From Acanthornis magna (lineage: Eukaryota; Chordata; Aves; Passeriformes; Acanthizidae): 64,000 bases of DNA. The position numbers and the translations under genes are program-made. Below, piece by piece: positions 54,056 through 64,000 of the stretch (its first letter is position 1; every line of letters begins with the position of its first letter). Location: the NCBI GenBank assembly GCA_036785705.1, contig JAWUZG010000018.1, positions 8,839,501 through 8,903,500 on the forward strand, given 5' to 3'. The notes beneath the pieces are model-generated. The model had not been told where the DNA came from. It did no database searches and was given only the letters and a program-made list of their open reading frames with translations.

Positions 54056-55439
54056 GCATCGTTTATATGACAGTTTTAACAGAGACAGCTGGAACTCTTT
54101 AACATATAGATACATTTTAATGGATTCTATAACAAGCTAGGAATTTTCAGAACAACTTTGTATAATGCCTGAATAGAAATCATACCTGTTTCAGTCTCTG
54201 TCAGTCATTTTCTTTAAGAAATGTATGTCTGAAATTTCCGACATTACAAGTACTGTTTTACTCAATCCTCAGCAGGATCAAGAAGGTTCCTTATTAATCA
54301 TGTATTCATGTGTTTTCATAATTGGGGCTAAACGTTTTCCCAAGGACATTCTGGAAAAAGAAAAGGGGGAGACGAGGAGAACATAAAGTTTTTTAATTCT
54401 AATACACACGCCTTTGTCACTCCATACTTTGAATCAAATTAAACATGTTACTCATTAACTATTTTCCACTTCACATCATCTTTCAGCCTAATTGTACTGC
54501 AAGCTCTCTTCAGCAAGGTCAGCATCAGGGCTCAGCTGAACAGCATTTCTTAGAGGGAAGAGCCATGGAGAGAAACATGGAATTTTCCTTTATGATTTCT
54601 GACATACTGAACAATGGTACAATTGGCATTAGACATTTAAAAGTTCTACATCTCACACCAGGGCAGACATATGATTGATAAACCCCTATTGGTGGAATGG
54701 CTCATATTTCTGAAATTCTGCCTGAATCACATTAAGAAAAAAATACAAAAAAATAATTTAAAGTTTTCTGATGCTTTTGGGGAGAAGCAGGTTCTGTTTA
54801 ACCCACAGGATGAGAAGCTGCATGTGCAAAAGCAGGATGATGAGAGAGCAAGGTGCTCCAGGTGTCCAGACGACATGTATTCTCATTTGAAATATAGCAA
54901 AGAAATGCATATGTTATAATACACATCCCCAAATTTTATTTACTTCTTAAATTATATTAATTTTTCCTTCACAAATCACCCAAGCTTATTGAAAGTTAGC
55001 ATCATTATCTCAGTGAATGAGCAATATAGAAATAGCTGTTTCATCTTCAGTGTGGTATTTATGGGCTTAAATTTGTCTTGAGCCTGTGCATCTGGTCTAT
55101 TTAAATAAGCAGTTATAAAAGTATAATTTTGGAAATACAATGAATACTTGCTATGGATAAACATGCATGTTTTCTGCTGGCTACCAAGAAAAATGAATGG
55201 AAATTACCCCAAGAGATGGCATAGTAATGCAATTGGACAACTCAGCCCCCAAAAACCTCCTTGCTTATGTCTATGAATGACAGGGATGTACTAAAATCCT
55301 TTTTTACTATATAAAGGATCAGTGTACAAGAAAAAAGCTGCCTGGTGGAGTTAATACTTTAACAATAATACTACCAAAATGTGTTGTTTACCATTATTAA
55401 ACTTTACTAGCATAACAGGGCAAACAATCTGACTGCAAA

Positions 55440-55680
55440 TCTTTACACATCTCGCTTGGGATTTTCAGCAAGCACATTAACATCGTGGTGTGGTAATTTT
55501 ATGTAGAGTGGTACAAATTGTTGCTACCAGCACATCCCTTCTCGGGAAGCTTTCAAATTGAAAGTTCCAATGTCACTGCCATCTTTGTTGTTTATAAATG
55601 CCTATGGATAGCATTTTACACATGAAAGGAAGCTAGTCTCAAACTGTTTGGTACTTTACAGGTAAAGGAATTATATGAAG
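55440..55680. promoter_or_regulatory. Candidate conserved noncoding (enhancer-like) block upstream of RAB28
   Basis: A unique sequence block with a near-palindrome (55545-55568, core CTTTCAAATTGAAAG), a SOX-like CTTTGTTG and a FOX-like TGTTTATAAA. No repeat or coding signature was seen. It lies about 3 kb upstream of the CpG island. Conservation is untested. Confidence 0.25.
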
Positions 55681-55836
55681 TGTGTTGAAAAGCACTGGAA
55701 TTAACAAACAGAACACTGAATTTAAAAAAATAATTTATGGCAGTATGGAAATAATTTGAGAGTCTTACGCAGTGACAGTGACATTGAATAGAGTTTTCAC
55801 TAAAAAATTCCTGGGTTACCCAGTGACACAGAAAAC

Positions 55837-55872
55837 AAATATATATTGTTAAATAAATATATATTGTTTATT
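55837..55872 (+). repeat. 18-bp tandem duplication, AT-rich
   Basis: AAATATATATTGTT occurs at 55837-55850 and again at 55855-55868, an 18-bp period. Confidence 0.7.
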
Positions 55873-56604
55873 TGACATTCTGTCTGTATTTTTCGTATTT
55901 GCTCTTTTGGGTTTTTTATTGTACTTTCCGTATACTTTTTATTATTTATTTTTGATGAAAATTCACTGCTAATCTACTGGTAATTGAGAATATTGTGAAT
56001 AATAACTGAGGTGACAACAATTTAAAAATTCCCATATTTCATTAAGGCTACAAATAAGAAAGTAATTACATCCTCATTCTCTGTCAATTTTTTGCCTATT
56101 ACTTTACTTGACCATTTCAAACAAATTGTATAGACAGTTTTCTATGTCTATACTTCCAAAACAGGGAGGGAAGAGCTGTATGACTTTATATCAATTCCTT
56201 TCATTTCAAAATTTCTTGATCAGTGGCTCAGTGGGTGTTTGAAAACATCTCTCAGGAGTCCATGGAAGGTTGCTGAGAAAAGTATGCAGAAGACTTAGAT
56301 TTAATCTACATAGAATTTCACTTTCCCTTGAGGACTTTGAAGAGTCTGCACAATTGATCGTTGCTGCTGCTCTATGCCATTACTATATCTTCCACCTTTA
56401 TCAGCTAGGCAGTGAGTTTAATGAATGTTTTCACTTGGTTTGGTTCTTCAGGGTATCACTGAAGTTGCTTCACTTCAGTTTTAGTTGCAAAGGCTTGGCT
56501 ATTTAACGGCTTGGCAATTCTGCCTAAGCGGGATCACTGCAACTGCTGAATGAGTTTTAGGGACACGGAGGTAATAAGAGTGTGACAAGAGGGTCCAGAG
56601 ATGT

Positions 56605-56907
56605 TTAGGAGAGGAGAGAGGCAGTGGTGGAGGAGTCAGAGCTTTTATGTAGGTGAGGAAGGAGGGCTGGAAGGGGAAACCTGTGGAAATTTCTGAGGGT
56701 CAGACACAAGTGTGAGAGTTTTTTGTATTCACTCTTCGCAGTCCACACCTTCTGTGCAACATCTTCCTCCAAATCAGGAGAGAGAGCAGGTACCCAGCTC
56801 ACTTCATCTAGGTCAAAAGGAATTTTGTTTCCTGGCACCTGTGAATTTTTGGGCTGCTCTTGGATACCACTAGTTTGTGTCTGCACACTTTCCCCTACAT
56901 CCCCTTA
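56605..56907 (-). other. Unexplained protein-like open frame upstream of RAB28
   Basis: The minus-strand frame is open for about 100 codons without a good ATG. Its middle reads like natural protein, for example GNKIPFDLDEVSWVPALSPD followed by LEEDVAQKVWTAKSEYKKL. I do not recognise the family. It could be an exon of an unannotated gene, a decayed pseudogene or retroelement piece, or chance. No clear splice sites or partner exons were found. Confidence 0.2.
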
Positions 56908-59194
56908 CGTTACATTTTTTTAGTGCAAGCCATTGGTTTTCGTTTCTGCTCATGTCTTGAGCTGGCATTCAGAAATACTCTCTTTTTTCATCATGTCATT
57001 TTGTTCCAATCCAGTTTAATTAGAAAACCATTTTTGGTAATCAGTTTCAGTTTGAGCAAGAAATAGTACAGTTCCAGTTTTGGTTCCTTTGACCCCTTGT
57101 TCTTAAGATACCCTGACTAAGCAATTGTGGCATACACAGTCAGCCTGTGTTTGCAAATGCAAACCGAACAAATGCAAACTAGACCTCTGTGAACGTGGGA
57201 GGGGTTTTTTTAGAACACAGTATGAGGTTGCATTCCCTTCACGCAAGTATCTACAAAAGCACCAAAAATCATTACCTACATAGGAAATAGATTTATGCTT
57301 CTCTCCAGCTCTGAGAAAAGGTGTGACTCTAGCTGAATGAGGTGGCATCTGAGAGAAAAAGGAATAACATGTGTGAGAGTCTTCAACCTTTTTGCCATCC
57401 TCTTCAGGAATGCAGGGTCATTACCTACCAAGTCATCTGTGCTGTACTTTCAGCACTTGATGGAAACAACACATTTCTCAGAGCAATTGACGCAAACTGT
57501 GTCCTCTGTTACCAATACAAGACATTCTTTTAACTTTTGTTCTTCTTTTTCTTCCCAGGCTTACATAACAATACTCATTCTCTTTTGAGTTTCATTCATA
57601 TCAGTTTTTGTATTTCAAGTCTCTGTAGCTGAGATCCATAGATGCTCCTTTTCTTCAAGGTGGTTATTGGCATTACTTTTGTTTGAATGAGGAAAGTGCC
57701 CTTGAAAAGAAAAGCAAAATTGTTGCCACAAAAGTGTAGTGTGCATTTAAAAAGAAAATATGTTTCCTTCCATTACAATGTTGATTTTTGCACTCAGCTC
57801 TGGAACAGAGTAGAAATCAGCTGTTGCTTTTAATTGCACTACAATTAATTTGCAAATAAAACCCAAACTATTTCTTCTTCATCAGTATCATCTCTAATGT
57901 CTTTACCAGACAGTGTTTTCTTCTGTGCTGCTTGATGACTCTGCCTTGAGTGAAACTCAGTGATTAATGTGGCTGACTAGATGGACAACTGAGTGGAAAT
58001 GGTAAATAATGACTTGTTTTTATACATGTAAAAAACACTTCCTGCTCAAGTTGGAAATCCTTGCTTTTGGAAGGGCATTCTTCCATCTTGCTTCCTGCTA
58101 ACCTAAGGTCGCTTAAGGAGTAACTGTTTTAAATGCTGTTGGTTGCAGTGATGTAAACGTCTCTGGCCCAGACACTGCAGTGAACAAGACTTTCCACACA
58201 GGAATATGGTTAAGCTGAAGGCCACAACTTTTATGAACTACATTGCCTAATAAAACAGGGAAGAACCACTAGCCAGCTGTTCCCCACAAACTACTCAGTA
58301 AAATAGGAGCAGTGAGGTTCACCAAACACGAGACTGTGGAGGCCAAGCTAAATGTTTAAGAGAAAGCTGACCGCATCCTCCCTCTGGCAAAAGTGACCAA
58401 GGTGTGCGGTCCCACTGAAACTATCTCCCTCCTACGTTGTCTGTGCAGGGGAGGGGAGAGAAGAGTAACATCAGCAGTGACTTTTTAATTTGTGTAAGGC
58501 TTCACCTTTTTCCCTGTATTGTGGAAAGGGAAATAGCTCACTGACACCTGGCTAGGATTTAAGACATGAGCAGTAATTCTAGCCGCAGCCAACATGAAAA
58601 GCCCACATTGGAAACCTGCTCTCCAGTTCTGTGAATGAACAAACAAATTCTCTTGTCTTTCCACTAGCTGAATTTACTAATAAAGCCACATCACATTTTC
58701 AGTGTGTTAAACATTTTTCTCACTAAAGCACATTATCCAACTCAAAGTCCAGCAACAGCCAGGCTAACAACAATAACAGTTACAGAAAGACAAGGGGTCA
58801 AAAGGACCTTCAAAATAAAAACTAATTTATAAAGGAAGTACATATAACTTCTCCTGAGAGGGTCATGCAAATTTGGAATTTCCCACATGAACACAGAGGA
58901 TCACTGGGAACTCCTGTTTCTTGTCTCCAAACCACTATGCTTGGAATAATGGAGAAAGCTGTCTTTCTCACAGTCTTGGCCTGTTACCAGTTCAATAAAA
59001 AGCCTTTTTTTTTTCCTTTTCTAACAAAATGGAAAATCTAGAATTATTTCTAGCATGTACTTCAGGTTTGGAAGGACCCACCTGAATCACTGGTGTCCTG
59101 TTGTTGAATTCCTGAAGGAAACCATCAAGATCCATCACAAAGGCAGGAAAGCCATTTGGCCTCACCACTCTTCCTCGAAGTTTCTTCTAGAGCC
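56908..59194. other. Intergenic DNA, no feature recognised
   Basis: Unique-looking sequence with short overlapping open frames on both strands. Two ATGCAAAC octamer-like words at 57157 and 57172 are the only local repetition noted. No gene or repeat family was identified. Confidence 0.55.
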
Positions 59195-59650
59195 TGGTAG
59201 TTTAGTTCTGTGTTGTGGCTTTACCCTTCCAATTCTTTCCCCAACCCTGCTGATGGTGGAGTACACAAGTAGCTTTGTGGGGTTTGGTTGTCAGCTGGGG
59301 TGAAACCATATCACCCCAGCTGACAGAAAAGTTCCTACCCAATCATTTGCTCACTCTCCCTCAGCAGGAGCAGGGAGAGAATCAGAAGGACAAAAGCATG
59401 AGATGAAGGTTAAGATAATGACAGTTTAATAAGTTAAATTAAGCTACATACACAAGCAAAATAATTTTCTTTTAAAAACTGAGTTAATTCTCTACTTCCC
59501 TTCAGCAGGCAGATGTTTAGATGCTTCCTGGAAGGCAGAGCCTCAGCATGTCTGTTTGGGAAGACAAGTGCAATAATTTCAAATATCCTCTTTCCTCCTC
59601 CTTTTCCCCAGCTTTTATTACTGAGCACAACAATTGCACTTGCTTTTTTC
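59195..59650. mobile_element. Second LTR/ERV-like remnant
   Basis: Phrases such as 'gagtacacaagtagctttgt', 'tcaccccagctgacagaaaa', 'agcaggagcagggagagaat' and 'cttcagcaggcagatgttta' resemble an avian retroelement repeat. It carries a 15-bp perfect inverted repeat near its left part. No coding capacity was recognised. Boundaries are approximate. Confidence 0.5.
59289..59325. repeat. Perfect 15-bp inverted repeat with 7-nt loop
   Basis: Arm 59289-59303 (TGTCAGCTGGGGTGA) is the exact reverse complement of arm 59311-59325. The loop is AACCATA. It would form a strong hairpin. It probably marks the junction of two opposed repeat ends. Confidence 0.85.
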
Positions 59651-60109
59651 ATTAATAAATCACATTTCCAGTAGATCTAGTAGTCATCTCATTCTTCTCT
59701 TAAACTGTTAGCTGTTAAATCTCATCTTCTTCTGAAGATTTAGTTAGTAGTTTCTAAGTGTATGACTTTCCACTCTATATGGCTGAATCTTTTCCCACAC
59801 CAAGGGTTTTGGGCCACAGTTATCCAGTTCTCTTGGCCCAGTATCTTGAGCCTCTGCTGTAGCTTCCCAAAATCCTCTTACCAGTTAATCAACCTGATCC
59901 TGCTTTTTGTGGGCAGCTCATTAAGAAATACATTACGCAATGTTGCAGCTGAAACATTGCTCAGGTAGCCCATCCTCTGAAACCTGATACTTCTTTCACT
60001 AACATCCATCATAATTTTATCTAACTCTCCCATCTTCACCTTATCTACTAATTTCCACTTCTCTGGCTTAAGGTGTAGCTACTCTCTATGAAAATCCACA
60101 TAGATGATA

Positions 60110-60990
60110 TCTTCCTGAGGTGGGTTGACCTTGGCTGAGTGCCAGGTGCCCCCCAGAGACACACTATCATTCCCTTTCTCAGCTGCACAGGGGAGAGAAA
60201 ATACCGTGAAAGGTTCATGGGTTGAGATAAGGGCAGGGAGAGATCTCTCAACAACTACCATCATGAGCAAAACCAACCTGACTTGGGGAAATTAGTTTTA
60301 TTTATTACTAATCAAATCACAGTAGGAAAAAGAGAAATAAACCCAAAACTTAAAACACCTTTCCGTCACTCTTTTCCCCAGGCTCATCTTCACTCTCAAA
60401 TTCTCTACTTCCGTCTCCCAAAAGGTGCAGAAAAATAAGGAATGGGGGCTGTGGTCAGTTCATCACACATTGTCTCTACCTCTTCTTCCTCTGCAGGGGA
60501 GGACTCCTCACACTCTTTCCCTGCTTCACCATGGGTTTCCCAAGGGTCACAGACTCCTTCAGGGGTCTGTCTGCTCCAGCGTGGGGTCCTCTAGGGGCTG
60601 CTGGTGGATCCCTGCTCCACCATGGACCTCAGCAGGGCACCTGCCTCTCCAAGGTCTGCACTACAGGCTGCGAGGGGATAAATCTCTGTTCCAGTGCCTG
60701 AAGCATCTCCTTCCCCTCCTTCTTCACTGGTGTTGGTGTCTGCACGTTTGTTCCTCTCACATATTCTCACTCCTCTCTTCAGATGCACTTATGCAGGTTT
60801 TTTTCCCCCTCTCCTTAACTCCTTAACTGCCACTATTGCTATTGGCTTGACCTTGGCCTGTGGTAGGTCCATCTTGGAGCCAGCTCTGTTGGACAGGGGG
60901 GAAGCTTCTGGCAGCTTCTCAGAGAAGCCACCCCTGTATGTCCTCCCCCACCGCCCAAAACCTGGACACACAAAGCAAATACACTACCAT
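60110..60990 (-). mobile_element. LTR-type endogenous retrovirus remnant
   Basis: This GC-rich block has a composition and wording I associate with a common avian LTR family. Recurrent features are 'gggttgaccttggctgagtg', 'gaatgggggctgtggtcagt', 'tcttcactggtgttggtgtc' and 'cttggagccagctctgttgg'. It is decayed: the open frame at 60425-60826 is accidental, and no gag, pol or env coding was recognised. Orientation and exact ends are uncertain, and the family name is not assigned. Confidence 0.55.
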
Positions 60991-63900
60991 GTCAAAATTG
61001 CCCATGTCTAAAAAATCTTTCAGCAAATCAGCTGTCACAATATGATGCATGACATAAACCTGTGGTGCAATGTATCCTATTTTTCACTTGCCTAAAGGTC
61101 CTTATTAACATTCTTTTCACACTGAACTATATGCCAAGAGAAATCCCTTGGAACTATGTCAGTTAAAGCCTTTATATAATCTATCAGTCCATGAAGAATG
61201 TGTGAACAATTCAGAAAAAGACCAACTCAATTTCTGAATAAATTATTAATTGCAAAAATTTTTACGACATCTATGATAGTGAATATATCCCTTTCATCAC
61301 TTTTATAATCAGCTTCCTCAGCAATAATTATTCACTGTTGATCTTCATCCAAGGAGTCACACACACGAGTTGAACGAATCTTGACATCAGAAACCCACTG
61401 CAATCCTCTTTCTGCCATGTCTAGCTGACCTGCTCAAAGTCATATATGTTGTCAGCCTCAAAGGCAAGAATAGAGCTCAGAGTTTCTTACTTTGATCCCT
61501 CCAAATATACATTTATCTCCAACGCTAAACTGCAGATGTTAGAGTCATGACAGTGCAGTTCTGTGTTCACTGCAGCACATGCCAACCATGCTTGCAGAGT
61601 GCTCAGACCTAATTAGTTCTCCAGACTCCGAGACTTTACTGTACTGGTCACTGTAGAGCCTCTACTCCTCTGCTCCTTCACTGCTCAACATCATCTATAT
61701 AACTCCTTGGCAGCTGGAAGGTACTGATGATCCAGTACAGTTGTCTGTCATATTGTATAAAGTTGTCTCATTGTTCCTTGGTTGTCCCCCATGACTGTGG
61801 CAAATTTCTTTCTTTTTCCCTAGATTGCAGTTTGCAGTTTTTAAGGAACAAGTGTGATCTGTTGGCTCTACCTGTGTACATCACCTAGTGAGCTGAGATC
61901 CTCGTGTCTGACTACAGATTTTAGCTGCTGTGAATATTCAAACAATGCAGTCAGGTGTACCACTCGGTCTGGAGTTATTGGATGCTCACTTTCCTGTGAA
62001 ACTTTCATGGGGGAAGTAGGTTTGCACTGACTGTGGATACCCAAGCCTCATTTTCTTGACGAGACAACTATTCCAGTCCAAAAATAATTTGAAATATCTG
62101 AAAAATGTCATTTAGTAACCTTCAACTCAGCTATGTCCTGTTGTTAAGTGTATATAAGATAGAGTACTCGAGAGGATGAAGCCAAACGTTTCCTCCACAA
62201 ACCAGCCAGCCATCAGCTGTGCCATTTCAGTGCCACATCAGCAAATGAAGGCAAAGCACGCACTGCCCCCGCATGCTCTGCCAGAAAGTGACCACCATCT
62301 GAATAGATTAATGTAACATCTTAATCAGCTTTGAAATGTGCCCGACAGGCAGGCATGTCACTGCCTGCTGTGGCAGAGGGCTCCGACTGCGTTCAGGTGC
62401 CAGCAGCTGGGGCAGATCAGGATGTCACCATGCACACCTCCTCTGTGCTTTGCTACCACCACTGGCAGCAGTGAACGTGCACCCACACCTCACCTACACC
62501 ACAGCCTCACCCGAACTCATCTTCATCAGCGATTAAGCCATGATGTAAGAAATCAGGCTGGGCACAAGTCCCTTCAGCTCCTTCAGCTGTTGTGACATCC
62601 AACAAACTGGAGAGCTGATGTCCTGGCTGGGAGCTGGGCACCACAGTCCAGTTCATGAGCTGACCTGTCATAGCTCTAATAAACATGCTTTCTTAGATAT
62701 TATTTATATCATTTAGCACAGTAAAGTCCACAGGAAAGCTCAGTGCCAATGTGTCTCAGCTGGAATGACAAAAATTAATATTTCTGGTAGTTTTTCTGTC
62801 CGTCTCTCTTATTGCACATGACAAACTAAAATCAGAACTATCTCCTGATTTTCCATAAGGGACTATGACCAGCAGAATTATATCTCTGGGATAACTGATT
62901 TTCAAAACCCTACTTTGTATCATTTTTCTTCTGATGTGGTGTCAAAAGTTGTGACACACTCAAAGTATTTTCCTCAACACTGGCTTATGTGCTTCCAAAC
63001 TTAATTTCTTCCCAGGAAACTTTACATCTTGAGGTCAGTTCTATTACTGCTGCCAAAACTGTAGGTGTTTCTGATGGAGATGAAGTAACTTTATGAAATG
63101 ATTATCTCAGATCTACATCGAGCCAAACCATAGAGATGTATTAGCAATGTGATAAATATAGAAAATACTAAGGAAGAGGGGGTTTGGAGAAGCATACCAG
63201 GAAAAACTGAAAGAAAAACTGTGACAGAATTTGCATATCTACTTCTGTACTCAAGAAGACCAAGAAAAAACATTGCAATTAAGGTTTTGAGAACATGCAA
63301 TTACTACTAGTGAAAGATTAGGTATTATTTTCTGTTTCCTGAGAATTCCACCACATAAACCTTTAACATCTTGTAATGGATCAGTTTCTGTTGTTTTTAC
63401 CTTACTTTACTCAGGTAGAATTCTTGCCAGTTAATAACACTAAAATTCACATTCAGTTTGACAACATATTTAATGAATTGAGAGCTTACTCAGCTTATTA
63501 CATAGACTTGATGACACACTATTAAAAAAAATCTAGACAGCTATGAGAATTGATACTCAGCCTTAGAATCAGATGTGGTGTCTCTTTAATCCTTCTCACA
63601 ATTCAACACAACTTGAAATGTTTGGAGTGATTTTCTATTCTTACTTAAAGAATAAAATTAGAATACATGTTTTTAGAAGGAAATATGATATTTGAGTTGC
63701 TAGTGTTCCTTTTAAATGGACAAAGGTGCACCCACAGGCACAGACACAGACCGTATGTATCTGTGGCTGCTGGAGCACATCAAGTGAAGTGGCTAGATTT
63801 TAGATCCCTGCTGGCAAACGCAAACCTGTTGGATGCTGTGCAATTCTGTCACTTCACTTTGGTTCTTCAGTGGCAGTTGTAATCTTCTGAAAAAAAATTG

Positions 63901-64000
63901 GTCTCATAAATTTCTGAGCTGTTTGGCCAAGTTCCTGCAACCATTTGCCTATTCAAAACTGCCTTCCACTCAAGCTTTGTTATCCAGTAAAATGTTACCA
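60991..64000. other. Intergenic DNA, far upstream of RAB28
   Basis: AT-rich unique sequence with a GC-richer patch at about 62.15-62.68 kb. That patch has a TATATAAG word at 62151-62158 at its left edge and overlapping open frames of 66 and 85 codons. No recognised gene or repeat. In other amniotes the neighbour on this side is NKX3-2, whose coding exons are not present in this window. Confidence 0.5.

Larger units (their letters stand above)
54056..56604. other. Intergenic DNA upstream of RAB28
   Basis: AT-rich, mostly unique sequence. Apart from the enhancer-like block at 55.44-55.68 kb and the tandem duplication near 55.85 kb, nothing was recognised. Confidence 0.6.

Noticed and set aside
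60425..60826. 133-codon plus-strand frame
   Set aside because: It lies inside an LTR-type remnant, and the translation is rich in Leu/Ser/His/Pro without retroviral motifs. Chance frame.
62336..62595. Overlapping 66 and 85 codon frames with an upstream TATATAAG word, considered as a small gene
   Set aside because: No recognisable protein, and two competing frames are equally open. The TATA-like word alone is expected by chance in AT-rich DNA.
1..64000. Prokaryote-type systems: operons, CRISPR arrays, phage, toxin-antitoxin modules
   Set aside because: The window is vertebrate intron and intergenic DNA. Long spliced RAB28 exons, CR1 LINEs and a CpG island leave no room for such systems, and no regular direct-repeat array was seen.

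Overview
This is a vertebrate nuclear sequence, almost certainly avian. It is AT-rich and intron-dominated, with one CpG-island promoter. Its repeats are CR1 LINE fragments and LTR debris of the kind common in bird genomes. No operon, phage, CRISPR array, tRNA or rRNA was seen. The species cannot be fixed from the sequence.

One protein-coding gene is clear: RAB28, a ciliary Rab-like small GTPase, on the minus strand. The window holds its promoter and the first five coding exons: 52276-52353, 45181-45277, 39936-40024, 32737-32866 and 169-272. All splice sites are GT-AG, and the exons join without a frame break into 498 nt, or 166 codons. They cover G1 (P-loop), switch I, switch II (WDVGGQ), G4 (NKID) and G5 (SAK). 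The remaining C-terminal part, about 55 residues with the CAAX box in known orthologues, lies off the left edge.

Layout from left to right. 1-168 is the start of intron 5. 169-272 is exon 5. 273-32736 is intron 4, about 32.5 kb. 32737-32866 is exon 4. 32867-39935 is intron 3, with a plus-strand CR1 near 34.4-35.0 kb and a nested pair of minus-strand CR1 copies at 37.1-38.3 kb. 39936-40024 is exon 3, 40025-45180 intron 2, 45181-45277 exon 2 and 45278-52275 intron 1. 51.7-52.8 kb is the CpG island with exon 1. From 52.8 to 64 kb is upstream intergenic DNA: a minus-strand CR1 with a readable ORF2 end, an older CR1, two LTR-type blocks (59.2-59.65 and 60.1-61.0 kb) and unique AT-rich sequence.

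The most informative observations are in the promoter. A perfect RFX X-box (52718-52730) fits the ciliary role of RAB28. A perfect TISU/YY1 element (52484-52495) has an ATG that opens a 12-codon upstream ORF, in frame with RAB28 but closed by TGA. Other leads are two enhancer-like non-repeat blocks, a nested CR1 insertion, a 15-bp perfect inverted repeat in LTR debris, and an unexplained minus-strand open frame at 56.6-56.9 kb. No new multi-gene system was found.
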